A stretch of 33,298 nucleotides of DNA from an uncultured Porphyromonadaceae bacterium (GCA_947567425.1 CANOLV010000027.1:1-33298), one strand, 5' to 3'. Shown: positions 8,988 to 17,057, counted from the stretch's first letter. Made by a program: numbers and translations. The notes: generated by a model not told the origin, from the sequence alone.

Positions 8988-9466
8988 AATTTCCTTCCTT
9001 CATATTCTTCAATCGCCGCCACCCATTCAGGGTCAAGCGGGGCCGATTTACCTGTGGCGAGGTTAATTCCCGCCATAGTGGTACGTCCCAGACACTTCAC
9101 CTCGCCGCTTTCAGGATTGACGATACGCTGTTCGAGGCGAAGGCTCTTCTCGCCGACGTGCGTCACCGTGGTCACCACGGCTATAGCCTCGTCGATGAAT
9201 GTCGGAGCATAAAAGTCGCAGTTTATGTTGACAACCACAATATTGATTTTCCGCCACTCAATCCTATGCGGAAGCACTTCCTGAAAATACCGAGCCTTGC
9301 CAAGGTCAAAGAACGTCAGATACACACCGTTGTTCAGATGTCCAAGCATGTCTATGTCATTGAACCGGATCTGCAACGGAATCATGTGCCTGAATGGGAA
9401 TTCCTGCGCCGGAACCCTCGGATTGGCACTTGGGGGCAACATTATCTCATCTTTCATCAGTGTCAT
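8984..9466 (-). CDS. Single-domain hotdog (4HBT-type) acyl-CoA thioesterase
   Basis: This 160-residue protein has the 4-hydroxybenzoyl-CoA thioesterase/YbgC-like pattern: IRFNDIDMLGHLNNGVYLTFF with catalytic Asp and the GHLNN turn, then INCDFYAPTFIDEAIAV and LGRTTMAGINL. It is likely to hydrolyse a small or medium acyl-CoA; substrate is unknown. It is first in a three-gene minus-strand operon with the HAD phosphatase (4-base overlap) and the sensor kinase. A shorter start at the internal ATG at residue 4 or 9 is possible, since the conserved domain begins near residue 30. Confidence 0.88.
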   Translation of the reverse strand: MTLMKDEIMLPPSANPRVPAQEFPFRHMIPLQIRFNDIDMLGHLNNGVYLTFFDLGKARYFQEVLPHRIEWRKINIVVVNINCDFYAPTFIDEAIAVVTTVTHVGEKSLRLEQRIVNPESGEVKCLGRTTMAGINLATGKSAPLDPEWVAAIEEYEGRKL

Positions 9467-9511
9467 TCAACTTTATGACGCGGCATCCTCGCCGTCAGTC
9501 CTTAAACATCA

Positions 9512-9543
9512 CAAATTTACGCAAATTCCCCTCGCCGCGCAAA
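9512..9543 (-). promoter_or_regulatory. Promoter of the thioesterase-HAD-kinase operon
   Basis: On the minus strand, TTTG (9540-9543) is followed after exactly 20 bases by TAAATTTG (9512-9519), a full match to the Bacteroidetes consensus. It lies 46 bases before the thioesterase start. Confidence 0.75.
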
Positions 9544-9614
9544 TTCACACGTAATGAAGAGGCCGTGAACACGTGAATCACACTCTTATCAAGGTGGAAT
9601 TAAGAAAAAATGAG

Positions 9615-9622
9615 TAATTTTG
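9615..9622 (+). promoter_or_regulatory. -7 box of the purB promoter
   Basis: TAATTTTG matches TAnnTTTG and lies 64 bases before the purB ATG. No convincing -33 box is seen at the expected distance. Confidence 0.55.
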
Positions 9623-9685
9623 TACTTTAAAAGTATTTGTCCGGATCAACGGACATAATCAATAAATTAAACCACAGTATAGACT

Positions 9686-11029
9686 ATGCAACTGACTCAG
9701 CTAACTGCCATTTCACCCATCGACGGCCGCTATCGCCAGAAATGCGAGCGCCTCGACGAGTATTTCTCTGAATTCGCACTGATCCGCTACCGCGTGAGAG
9801 TGGAGGTGGAGTATTTCATCGCCCTATGCGAGATACCCCTGCCCCAGCTGAGCGGAGTCAACAACGACATATTCCCCAAACTGCGCGACATATACCGCGA
9901 CTTCACAGTGGCCGACGCGGAACGCATCAAGTCGATCGAATCCGTGACCAACCACGACGTGAAGGCTGTGGAATATTTTCTGAAGGAGAAGTGGGACGAA
10001 CTCGGGCTGTCGGACCAGAAAGAATTCATCCACTTCGGACTGACTTCACAGGACATCAACAACACCTCCGTGCCTCTGTCTGTGAAAGAGGCCATCGCCC
10101 ATGTGTACCGTCCGTTGCTCCTCGAACTGATCGAGCACCTTGAAGCACGTGCCGAAGAGTGGAAAGACCTGCCCATGCTTGCCAAGACCCACGGCCAGCC
10201 GGCATCGCCCACACGTCTTGGCAAGGAGATAAAAGTGTTCAGCTACCGTCTGCGCACACAGCTCGACATTCTCGACAACACGGTTATCAGCGGAAAATTC
10301 GGTGGCGCCACCGGCAACTTCAACGCCCACCTGACCGCATATCCCGGCATAGACTGGCGCACGTTCGCGGCCAAGTTCCTGTCGGAAAAACTCGGCATAG
10401 AGCGTGAGAGCTACACGACCCAGATCTCCAACTATGACAATCTGGCGGCTCTGTTCGACGCCATGCGCCGCATCAACACCATCATCCTCGACCTCGACAA
10501 GGATATCTGGCAGTACATCTCGATGGAGTATTTCAAGCAGAAGATCAAAGCGGGAGAAGTCGGCTCTTCGGCTATGCCCCATAAAGTCAATCCCATCGAC
10601 TTTGAGAATTCCGAAGGCAATCTCGGCATAGCCAATGCCATCCTCGACCATCTGGCATCGAAACTGCCCATCTCACGCCTGCAGCGTGACCTTACCGACT
10701 CGACCGTGCTCCGCAACATCGGCGTACCGATGGGCCACATGCTCATAGCGCTCCACTCAACCCTCAAAGGCCTGAACAAACTGCTTCTTAACGAAACCGC
10801 CATCAGCCGTGACCTCGACTCGATGTGGAACGTAGTGGCTGAAGGCATCCAGACCATCCTGCGCCGCGAAGGCTATCCGAAGCCATACGAGACACTCAAG
10901 GAGCTGACCCGCGTGAACTCTACCGTGACGGCTGAGAGCATCGCCGCATTTATCGACACACTCAACGTGAGCGATGAAGTGAAGGCCGAGCTGCACCGTC
11001 TGTCACCGCACACTTATACCGGATATTAA
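9686..11029 (+). CDS. purB: Adenylosuccinate lyase
   Basis: This 447-residue cytosolic enzyme of the fumarase/aspartase superfamily performs two beta-eliminations in purine synthesis: SAICAR to AICAR, and adenylosuccinate to AMP. Visible motifs are SPIDGRY near the N-terminus, HFGLTSQDINNT, LAKTHGQPASPT (active-site His) and the mobile signature loop GSSAMPHKVNPIDFENSEGN. Length and motifs match the E. coli-type enzyme. It stands alone between its own promoter and a terminator. Confidence 0.97.
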   Translation: MQLTQLTAISPIDGRYRQKCERLDEYFSEFALIRYRVRVEVEYFIALCEIPLPQLSGVNNDIFPKLRDIYRDFTVADAERIKSIESVTNHDVKAVEYFLKEKWDELGLSDQKEFIHFGLTSQDINNTSVPLSVKEAIAHVYRPLLLELIEHLEARAEEWKDLPMLAKTHGQPASPTRLGKEIKVFSYRLRTQLDILDNTVISGKFGGATGNFNAHLTAYPGIDWRTFAAKFLSEKLGIERESYTTQISNYDNLAALFDAMRRINTIILDLDKDIWQYISMEYFKQKIKAGEVGSSAMPHKVNPIDFENSEGNLGIANAILDHLASKLPISRLQRDLTDSTVLRNIGVPMGHMLIALHSTLKGLNKLLLNETAISRDLDSMWNVVAEGIQTILRREGYPKPYETLKELTRVNSTVTAESIAAFIDTLNVSDEVKAELHRLSPHTYTGY

Positions 11030-11056
11030 ATCGAGTTTCCATCAACCGTATAAAGG

Positions 11057-11093
11057 AATCAGGCCGCAGTTTTTGAAAGACTGCGGCCTGATT
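11057..11093. terminator. Shared terminator, purB / beta-galactosidase
   Basis: A perfect 14-bp stem (11057-11070 with 11080-11093) encloses a 9-base loop between convergent genes. A T-rich stretch follows on the + side. Confidence 0.85.
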
Positions 11094-11124
11094 TGTATTA
11101 TCTGTCCGTATCGCAGGATCGGGG

Positions 11125-13536
11125 TCAGCGGATGTCGATGGTGGCTTCTGCCGACTTCAGGAGAGGCGATGTGAAGCGGACTTTCGCCTTACCCGACTGG
11201 CCTTTCTTCGCTTTTACGTATGCGAGAAGCCTGCCGCCGTAGACCCGCTGGCGGTTGTCGCGATAGTCGCCCATGTCGGTATTGTCGGACCCTTCCAGAC
11301 CGAGCAGGGTCAGCGGTCCGTCGATAAGACAGGTGACATTATTGTCGGCAAGCTTGACCGGAATTCCATCCTCGTCGACTACCTCTACGGTCAGATGCGC
11401 CACTGAGCATTCTGTGCCGAGCGTATCGGTGTCGGCAGTGACCTTAAGCGCATACGGGCGTCCGCTGGTCCTGAGTCGGTCAGTGGCCGCGACTTTACCA
11501 TCGGCACCCAGCGCCTCTACCGTCAACGCTCCGGGAGCAAAAGGAATGTCCCAATGAATCATGCCCGCACGGTCGTCGAAAGCTTTCACCCCGCCGACCT
11601 CACGGCCGTCAAGCAGCAGGCGGGCCGACGGTTGATTAGTGTAGCATACCACACGTACAGTGTCGCCCGGCTCATAATTCCACACGTCGGGCGCGTCAAT
11701 CGACAGGTGTCCTCCACGGCGCGGTTTCAGATATGTGCCCAGATAGGCCACAGGCTCCTCACACCAGAGCGAAGCACGGAATTTGCCACGGGGCTTGGCG
11801 AAACTGCCGAAGTCGAGCAGACCTGTGTGCAGACCCCGCGAAGGCCATGCCCCCGATTCGCCGAGATAGTCGGTTCCGGTCCAGATGAACTGTCCGAAAA
11901 TATAGTCATTGTCGCGCACGGCCTTCCATGCGTCGAAGCCCTGTCCGTTTTCACTGCCGTAGATTATACGGTCGGGATAAGCTGCATGGTCTTCGGCATA
12001 ACGGTTTTCGGTATAGTTATATCCAACCACGTCCACCGCCTGCGGATACTCCGTCTGATTGGACATCACCACTCCGGCAAGCGCCCCGGTGACAGGACGG
12101 GAAGTGTCGACCGAACGTATCACGGCCGCCAGACGCTTGGCTATCTCGCCGATGCGCATGGCGTCGGGAGCATCCGGATTATAACCGCCGTACATAGGCT
12201 GATTGATCGAAGAACCGTCGAGTATGGGGTGTGAATATGGATCGTTGGGATAGTCCACCTCGTTGCCAACGCTCCAGAGGAATATCGACGGATGGTTACG
12301 GTCGCGGCGCACTATGTCGGCAATGTCGCGGTCGATCCACTCCTCGAAGAAGTCGTAGGTGCCTTGATAGCTCGGAGTGCCCTTGTTCCAGCCTTCCACC
12401 CACTTACGCTTCGGGAATTCCCATTCGTCGCTTCCCTCGTCCATCACGAGCAGGCCGAGTTCGTCGCACAGATCGTAGAGCACCGGTGCCTGCGGATTGT
12501 GGCTCATACGGATGGCGTTAGTTCCGATGGCCTTCAGGTTGACGAGCCTGCGTCGCCACACTTCGGGGGGAACTACCGCGCCGAGAGTCCCGGCATCGTG
12601 GTGGAGACACACGCCCTTAACCTTCGTATTGCGACCGTTAAGCGCAAATCCATTGTCGGGAGTAAACTCCAAAGTGCGCAGTCCCACACGAGCGGACGCG
12701 CTGTCGACCACAGCACCTCCTGCAAAAAGCTGGGCCTTAAGAGTATAGAGATAGGGCGAGTCCAAGTCCCACCTGTGCGGACGTGCCACCGAGAGCTTTA
12801 CCTTAGCCATCTCTCCGTCCTTCATATTGACAGTGCCTTGAGCCACACGACGGCCATGAGCGTCGATAAGCTCCACCTCACCCTTAAGGCGCTGGTTTTT
12901 GCCGGAGCCGTCGACAGCCGACAGCTCGACATCGACCACGGCCTTCTTGTCGGTAATCGACGATGCCTGCCATCCCAGCCCCCAGGGAGTAAAGCGGACA
13001 TCATCAGCCCCTATCATATAGACATCGCGGTAGATGCCGGATCCGGTGTACCACCGCGAGTCGGCCTCACGGCTATGGTCGACACGGACGGCAAGGACGT
13101 TTTCCCCATCCTTGTTTAAATAAGGGGTCATGTCGTAGTAGAACGACACGTAGCCGTTGGGGCGCTTACCGAGCAGGTGGCCGTTGAGATATACCTCGCT
13201 GCGGTTGTAGACACCCTCGAAGTATATATAATGTACGGGGAGACTGTCGTTGACAGTAAAATGCTTACGGTACCATGCTATGCCGCCGGGCAGATAGCCG
13301 GTACAGCTGTTGAGCGTAGGCGACAGACGGCCTTCAATCGACCAGTCGTGCGGCAGGTCGAGCCTGCGCCAGCGCGAATCGTCGAAGCCGGGAGCCGACA
13401 TGGCAGTGCTGTCCGACTTGATGAAAAGCCACCCGTCGTTGAAAAGTTCCGGCTGCCCGAACGACAGCTGACCACGCGCCGTAAACGCCGACGCCGAAAT
13501 CAAGATTGTCAATAAAACCAGTTTAGCAAAATACAT
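11125..13536 (-). CDS. Secreted GH2 glycosidase, beta-galactosidase-like
   Basis: This 803-residue protein starts with a signal peptide (about 1-22, cleaved near ARG-Q) without a lipobox. The GH2 sugar-binding domain spans about 27-175 and the Ig-like domain about 180-290. The TIM barrel (about 292-565) carries the acid/base Glu426 in WSVGNEVDY and the likely nucleophile Glu529 in IIYGSENGQ. C-terminal beta domains of DUF4982/GH2_C5 type (about 590-800) follow, as in many Bacteroidetes enzymes. It would remove beta-linked galactose or a related sugar from glycans in the periplasm; exact specificity cannot be read. It has its own promoter and no SusC/SusD genes beside it. Confidence 0.9.
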   Translation of the reverse strand: MYFAKLVLLTILISASAFTARGQLSFGQPELFNDGWLFIKSDSTAMSAPGFDDSRWRRLDLPHDWSIEGRLSPTLNSCTGYLPGGIAWYRKHFTVNDSLPVHYIYFEGVYNRSEVYLNGHLLGKRPNGYVSFYYDMTPYLNKDGENVLAVRVDHSREADSRWYTGSGIYRDVYMIGADDVRFTPWGLGWQASSITDKKAVVDVELSAVDGSGKNQRLKGEVELIDAHGRRVAQGTVNMKDGEMAKVKLSVARPHRWDLDSPYLYTLKAQLFAGGAVVDSASARVGLRTLEFTPDNGFALNGRNTKVKGVCLHHDAGTLGAVVPPEVWRRRLVNLKAIGTNAIRMSHNPQAPVLYDLCDELGLLVMDEGSDEWEFPKRKWVEGWNKGTPSYQGTYDFFEEWIDRDIADIVRRDRNHPSIFLWSVGNEVDYPNDPYSHPILDGSSINQPMYGGYNPDAPDAMRIGEIAKRLAAVIRSVDTSRPVTGALAGVVMSNQTEYPQAVDVVGYNYTENRYAEDHAAYPDRIIYGSENGQGFDAWKAVRDNDYIFGQFIWTGTDYLGESGAWPSRGLHTGLLDFGSFAKPRGKFRASLWCEEPVAYLGTYLKPRRGGHLSIDAPDVWNYEPGDTVRVVCYTNQPSARLLLDGREVGGVKAFDDRAGMIHWDIPFAPGALTVEALGADGKVAATDRLRTSGRPYALKVTADTDTLGTECSVAHLTVEVVDEDGIPVKLADNNVTCLIDGPLTLLGLEGSDNTDMGDYRDNRQRVYGGRLLAYVKAKKGQSGKAKVRFTSPLLKSAEATIDIR

Positions 13537-13563
13537 AATTAAATTTGGATTGGTTAACTAATA

Positions 13564-13596
13564 CAAATTTAATGAATTTATCTGAACCGGGACAAA
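13564..13596 (-). promoter_or_regulatory. Promoter of the GH2 gene
   Basis: On the minus strand, TTTG (13593-13596) precedes TAAATTTG (13564-13571) by 21 bases, 27 bases before the start codon. Confidence 0.7.
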
Positions 13597-13629
13597 GGCC
13601 TCGCGTTTAAATTAAAAATCCATCGTAAT

Positions 13630-13914
13630 ATGCAGCGACCTAACTATACATTTCCGGGCTGGAGGAAAACCTGCGGCTTTATCATCATTGGATTGATGAT
13701 TTTATCGACGATATTTGTGCCTTCAGCCTATATACTTTGGGTCAACGGCGCGTGCATATTAGCATTATTGTTATTGTTTTATCCGATAATCCCGGAGTCG
13801 TTCCGCCAAGGGTGCAACAGTTTCGGTTACGCGTTGATAGCCCTGTGCATATTCGCCCTGCTGATAATCGGCGGAGGGCTGCTGTTTCAGCTCTGCGTCC
13901 AGCCGACATATTAA
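13630..13914 (+). CDS. Small integral membrane protein, unknown function
   Basis: These 94 residues contain three hydrophobic segments at about 14-34, 38-54 and 64-88, separated by short polar turns (FRQGCNSFG). The N-terminus has basic residues (RK at 12-13), suggesting it faces the cytoplasm. I recognise no family. It lies divergent from the GH2 gene and just upstream of the RAYT gene. No clear promoter was found in the 90-base gap upstream. The coding potential rests on length, composition and a clean open frame between real genes. Confidence 0.6.
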   Translation: MQRPNYTFPGWRKTCGFIIIGLMILSTIFVPSAYILWVNGACILALLLLFYPIIPESFRQGCNSFGYALIALCIFALLIIGGGLLFQLCVQPTY

Positions 13915-13947
13915 ACGGTTGCGGCAGCAGGAGCTTTTGATGATATT

Positions 13948-13993
13948 TGATTGCCGTCACGGAATTAATTCAGTAATTTTGTGGCGGCAATCA
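13948..13993. repeat. 13-bp inverted repeat around the RAYT promoter
   Basis: Arms 13948-13960 (TGATTGCCGTCAC) and 13981-13993 (GTGGCGGCAATCA) match at 12 of 13 positions, with a T.G at the exception. The 20-base spacer holds most of the promoter. The left arm covers the -33 box and the right arm begins at the last base of the -7 box, so it could be an operator. Confidence 0.6.
13951..13981 (+). promoter_or_regulatory. Promoter of the RAYT gene
   Basis: TTG at 13951-13953 and TAATTTTG at 13974-13981 are 20 bases apart, 19 bases before the chosen ATG. Confidence 0.6.
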
Positions 13994-13999
13994 TTTATA

Positions 14000-14539
14000 A
14001 TGACAGAGAAAGAGCACGACACCAACCTTAATGTTAATGTAGGGACGCACGGCTCGTGCGTCCATTATGCAGAGCGAAAGTCACCGCGGGCAGTTTTTCA
14101 CAACTATTCGGGAGGCTCTTACTTTGTCACGATCTGCACTAAAGACAAAGAACACTATTTTGGAAAAATTGTCGAAAACGAAATGCTCATGTCAAAAATC
14201 GGAGTATACTGCCAAACGCAAATCGATGAATTGCCACTGCATTATAAATATGCAGAAGTACCTATATACGTAGTTATGCCAAACCACATTCATTTAATTA
14301 TATGTATTGACGCAAAGTGGACGCACGAACCGTGCGTCCCTACTCAACGAACTGCACTATCTGTGGTAGTCGGAGGTTTAAAACGCTCAGTCACACTATT
14401 CGCCAGGAGAAATAACATAAATTTTGGATGGCAATCCCGCTATCACGACCACATAATTCGTGGCACTCGGGACGGGAATAATATTGCGGAATATATCAAG
14501 AACAATGTCATACATTGGGCTAATGACTGCTTTTATTAA
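14000..14539 (+). CDS. REP-associated tyrosine transposase (RAYT, Y1/IS200-like)
   Basis: This 179-residue HUH-type nuclease would cut and join single-stranded DNA at REP hairpins. The core begins at RKSPRAVFHNYSGGSYFVTICT (about 26-47). The HUH motif is MPNHIHLI with His96 and His98. FGWQSRYHDHIIR follows at 142-154, and catalytic Tyr165 is in NNIAEYIKNN. The frame is open from 13919, but ATG 14000 is preferred because it follows the promoter. Two near-identical REP-like palindromes lie in the reading frame in opposite orientation, coding for THGSCV (16-21) and THEPCV (108-113). All catalytic residues are present, so the gene appears intact. RAYTs are usually single-copy domesticated transposases, not mobile IS elements (established knowledge). 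Confidence 0.85.
   Translation: MTEKEHDTNLNVNVGTHGSCVHYAERKSPRAVFHNYSGGSYFVTICTKDKEHYFGKIVENEMLMSKIGVYCQTQIDELPLHYKYAEVPIYVVMPNHIHLIICIDAKWTHEPCVPTQRTALSVVVGGLKRSVTLFARRNNINFGWQSRYHDHIIRGTRDGNNIAEYIKNNVIHWANDCFY
14039..14063 (+). repeat. REP-like palindrome, copy 1 (inside RAYT)
   Basis: A GTAGG 5' tail leads into a perfect 9-bp hairpin, GGACGCACG / CGTGCGTCC, with loop GCT. The 25-base unit is repeated in reverse orientation at 14319-14343 with one difference in the loop. Confidence 0.85.
14319..14343 (-). repeat. REP-like palindrome, copy 2, inverted (inside RAYT)
   Basis: Read on the minus strand it is the same 25-base unit as copy 1, with 24 of 25 bases identical. It lies 14 codons after the HUH histidine pair and appears as an insert relative to the usual RAYT fold (inference). 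Confidence 0.85.
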
Positions 14540-14618
14540 TGCGTTATGAAACAACCGGACTTTGCCACAACCGTATGTCAATACAATTTATTCTTTTGAG
14601 GAGATGAGGAGATAACGT

Positions 14619-15344
14619 ATGCTGACTTCAATCGACTGCATAGCTTTACGGACAATAAAATATAACGACCGGCACAACATCCTGACGGTCTACACCCGCC
14701 AGCGCGGCCGCATGTCGCTGCTGATAGGTGCGGGGAGTTCGCGCGAGGCCAACCGGCGCCGTGCCGTGACGATGCCCCTCAGCCTGGTGAACTGCATCGT
14801 GGATCTGCGCAACGACCGCGACATTCCATCAGTGCGCGAGATCAGAGTGACACGCCAGCTTGCCGGACTCCATGCCGATCCGGCAAAAATGGCCATGGGT
14901 ATGTTCTTGGCAGAAATCCTCGGAATAGTCCTTTCGGAGGGTGACAGCGACGAGAATCTATACAATTTTCTTTCGGAAAGCATCACAAGCCTGAGCGACA
15001 TCAAGCAGGGAACTGCCAACTTCCACCTGGCGTTCCTATACAGGCTCGGCTACTTCCTGGGGATTCAGCCCGACATATCGGGCTACCGCGAAGGCAGGGT
15101 GTTTGACCTTGTCGACTCAGTGTTCCGCGATGCTCCGCCCATACATGGACGCTATCTTGAAGCCACAGATGCCCGCGCCCTGGCCATGTTGTCGCGCATG
15201 AACGGCAAGAACCTCCATCTGTTCCGCTACAGCCGCCAGCAACGCCGTCAGGTGCTGACCGCGATACTCGACTACTATTCGCTCCACTATGCCTCGCTGT
15301 CGTCGCTCAACTCGCTGGAAGTACTTCGCCGACTTTTCGACTGA
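14619..15344 (+). CDS. recO: DNA repair protein RecO
   Basis: This 241-residue protein acts in the RecFOR pathway, loading RecA on SSB-covered single-stranded DNA. The N-terminal OB fold (about 1-80) begins LTSIDCIALRTIKYNDRHNILTV with the typical YTRQRGRMSLLIGA. The helical C-terminal region includes FLAEILGIVLSEGDSDENLY and FHLAFLYRLGYFLGIQPD. The zinc-binding cysteines seen in some RecO proteins are absent. The start codon follows GAGGAGATGAGGAG, which is unusually purine-rich for this genome and could be a real Shine-Dalgarno site. The gene ends 28 bases before the -7 box of the next tRNA gene. Confidence 0.92.
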   Translation: MLTSIDCIALRTIKYNDRHNILTVYTRQRGRMSLLIGAGSSREANRRRAVTMPLSLVNCIVDLRNDRDIPSVREIRVTRQLAGLHADPAKMAMGMFLAEILGIVLSEGDSDENLYNFLSESITSLSDIKQGTANFHLAFLYRLGYFLGIQPDISGYREGRVFDLVDSVFRDAPPIHGRYLEATDARALAMLSRMNGKNLHLFRYSRQQRRQVLTAILDYYSLHYASLSSLNSLEVLRRLFD

Positions 15345-15372
15345 TTTATGACGATTATAAGGAATTTTTCAT

Positions 15373-15380
15373 TAACTTTG
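15373..15380 (+). promoter_or_regulatory. -7 box upstream of tRNA-Arg
   Basis: TAACTTTG is a full match to TAnnTTTG, 40 bases before the tRNA. The -33 region is not convincing. A small GCGC-AAT-GCGC hairpin lies between the expected start site and the tRNA. Confidence 0.6.
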
Positions 15381-15419
15381 TAGCATCAAAAAGCGCAATG
15401 CGCTCTTTGATTCCGTCTT

Positions 15420-15491
15420 GGCCTGGTAGTTCAACGGATAGAATAGAGGTTTCCTAAACCTTAGATAGCGGTTCGATTCCGCTCCGGGCTA
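15420..15491 (+). tRNA. tRNA-Arg (anticodon CCT)
   Basis: All four arms pair. The acceptor stem is GGCCTGG with CCGGGCT (two G.U pairs). The anticodon stem is GAGGT/ACCTT around loop TTCCTAA, giving anticodon CCT, which reads AGG. The T stem is AGCGG/CCGCT around TTCGATT. The discriminator is A, and CCA is not encoded. The GH43 gene follows 37 bases later with no terminator between. Confidence 0.93.
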
Positions 15492-15528
15492 CACTCATCA
15501 CTATTTATTGACATTAACCATCATCACC

Positions 15529-16581
15529 ATGACACCCCTCAAAAAGATATTTTTAGCATCGGCGGCAGGTCTGGCATTGCTCGGGACATCCGCATGCCAA
15601 TCAGGCTCATCGACAAACACCGACGGACAGACACCGGAGGCTTCGGCCAACGACACCGTTCCGGTAGCTTATCTGTTTACCTACTTCACCGGCAACCACA
15701 TTTCGCAGGAAGCAGTATGCTACGGCATCAGCCTTGACGGCTACAACTACTATGCACTCAACGGCAACAAGCCCGTCATCGACTCAAAGGTGATCAGCTC
15801 GACCGGAGGCGTGCGCGACCCGCATATACTCCGCGGCGAGAACGGCGACAACAACTTCTACATGGTCCTGACCGACATGGTGTCGGCCAACGGATGGAGC
15901 TCCAACCGCGCCATGGTTATGCTCAAAAGTCCCGACCTGATCAACTGGGACCACTCCGTGATCAATATGCAGAAAAAGTATGAAGGTCAGGAAAATCTCA
16001 AGCGAGTATGGGCTCCGCAGACCATCTACGATGCCAAAGTGGGCAAATATATGGTATACTGGTCGATGCAGTACGGCGACGGTCCGGACGTGATCTACTA
16101 TGCATACGCAAATCCGGACTTCACCGACATCGAAGGCGAGCCGAAGCCCCTCTTCATACCGGAAAACAAACTGTCGTGCATCGACGGCGACATCGTATAT
16201 AAGGACGGCACATACCACTTGTTCTACAAGACCGAAGGCCACGGCAACGGCATCAAGACCGCCACTACTGACAACCTGACATCAGGCAACTGGACAGAGG
16301 ATCCCGACTACAAGCAGCAGACCACCGATGCCGTGGAGGGAGCCGGCACATTCAAGCTTATAGGCCAGGATAAGTACATACTTATGTACGACGTCTACAC
16401 CAACGGCCGCTACGACTTCACCGAGACCACCGACCTCAAGAACTTCACAAAAGTGGAGGAACCCGTCAGCATGGACTTCCACCCGCGCCACGGCACAGTG
16501 ATTCCCATCACTCAGACCGAGCTTGACCGCCTGACAAAAGCATACGGCGTTCCGGAAGCACTGAAGGACCAGATCAAATAA
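15529..16581 (+). CDS. GH43-like glycoside hydrolase, lipoprotein
   Basis: These 350 residues start with a lipoprotein signal (KKIFLASAAGLALLGTSAC, lipidated Cys23) and a Ser/Thr-rich linker. The five-bladed beta-propeller pattern of GH43 is visible. The candidate catalytic base is Asp97 in GGVRDPHIL, the pKa-modulating Asp is in CIDGDIVY (219 or 221), and the acid is Glu270 in AVEGAGTFK. Blade repeats such as WAPQTIYDAKVGKYMVYWS are typical. GH43 enzymes mostly cleave arabinose or xylose linkages; the substrate here is unknown. The frame is open from TTG 15508, but ATG 15529 gives the proper signal peptide. It is followed 26 bases later by bcp. Confidence 0.82.
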   Translation: MTPLKKIFLASAAGLALLGTSACQSGSSTNTDGQTPEASANDTVPVAYLFTYFTGNHISQEAVCYGISLDGYNYYALNGNKPVIDSKVISSTGGVRDPHILRGENGDNNFYMVLTDMVSANGWSSNRAMVMLKSPDLINWDHSVINMQKKYEGQENLKRVWAPQTIYDAKVGKYMVYWSMQYGDGPDVIYYAYANPDFTDIEGEPKPLFIPENKLSCIDGDIVYKDGTYHLFYKTEGHGNGIKTATTDNLTSGNWTEDPDYKQQTTDAVEGAGTFKLIGQDKYILMYDVYTNGRYDFTETTDLKNFTKVEEPVSMDFHPRHGTVIPITQTELDRLTKAYGVPEALKDQIK

Positions 16582-16607
16582 ACATAAATCCTCCCACTGA
16601 CACTATT

Positions 16608-17057
16608 ATGAACGTAGGCGACAAAGTACAAGACCTGCTCGGCCTTGACCAAAACGGCAACGAAGTGCGCAGAAGCGACTTCCCCGGCAAAAGCATCGCG
16701 CTATACTTTTATCCGAAGGACAGCACGAGCGGATGCACCGCACAGGCATGCAATCTCCGCGACAACTACCAATCACTGATCGATGCCGGCTATCAAGTGG
16801 TCGGAGTAAGCGTCGACAGCGAAAAGAGCCATCAGAAGTTTATAGAGAAAAATTCACTGCCGTTCCCTCTGATCGCCGACACAGACCACAAGCTTGTGGA
16901 GCAGTTCGGCGTATGGGGCGAAAAGTCGATGTACGGACGCAAATATATGGGCACGTTCCGCACCACATTCATAATCAGCCCTGACGGCACGGTCAAACGC
17001 ATAATCACTCCCAAAGAGATCAAGACCAAGGACCACGCCGCCCAGATTCTCGCCTGA
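16608..17057 (+). CDS. bcp: Thioredoxin-dependent peroxiredoxin (Bcp/PrxQ)
   Basis: This 149-residue cytosolic peroxidase reduces H2O2 and organic peroxides. The active site PKDSTSGCTAQACNLRD has peroxidatic Cys43 and, five residues later, resolving Cys48, the pattern of the E. coli Bcp subgroup. VVGVSVDSEKSHQKFIEK and PLIADTDHKLVEQFGVWGEK follow the standard thioredoxin-fold order. It lies 26 bases after the GH43 gene and ends in a strong terminator. It helps an anaerobe survive oxygen exposure (family knowledge). Confidence 0.95.
   Translation: MNVGDKVQDLLGLDQNGNEVRRSDFPGKSIALYFYPKDSTSGCTAQACNLRDNYQSLIDAGYQVVGVSVDSEKSHQKFIEKNSLPFPLIADTDHKLVEQFGVWGEKSMYGRKYMGTFRTTFIISPDGTVKRIITPKEIKTKDHAAQILA

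Noticed and set aside
11554-13119. Several open frames opposite the GH2 gene
   Set aside because: All are antisense to a complete GH2 enzyme with catalytic residues and no start or domain evidence of their own.
14000-14539. An active insertion sequence
   Set aside because: There are no terminal repeats, target duplication or second copy in the window; the protein is RAYT-like rather than a standard IS200 transposase.
15420-15491. tRNA-Arg as an integration site
   Set aside because: No integrase, no repeated tRNA 3' end and no foreign gene block lie next to it; the XerD at 23301 is the housekeeping type.
15508-15528. TTG start for the GH43 lipoprotein
   Set aside because: The extra residues would precede a complete lipoprotein signal that begins at ATG 15529.
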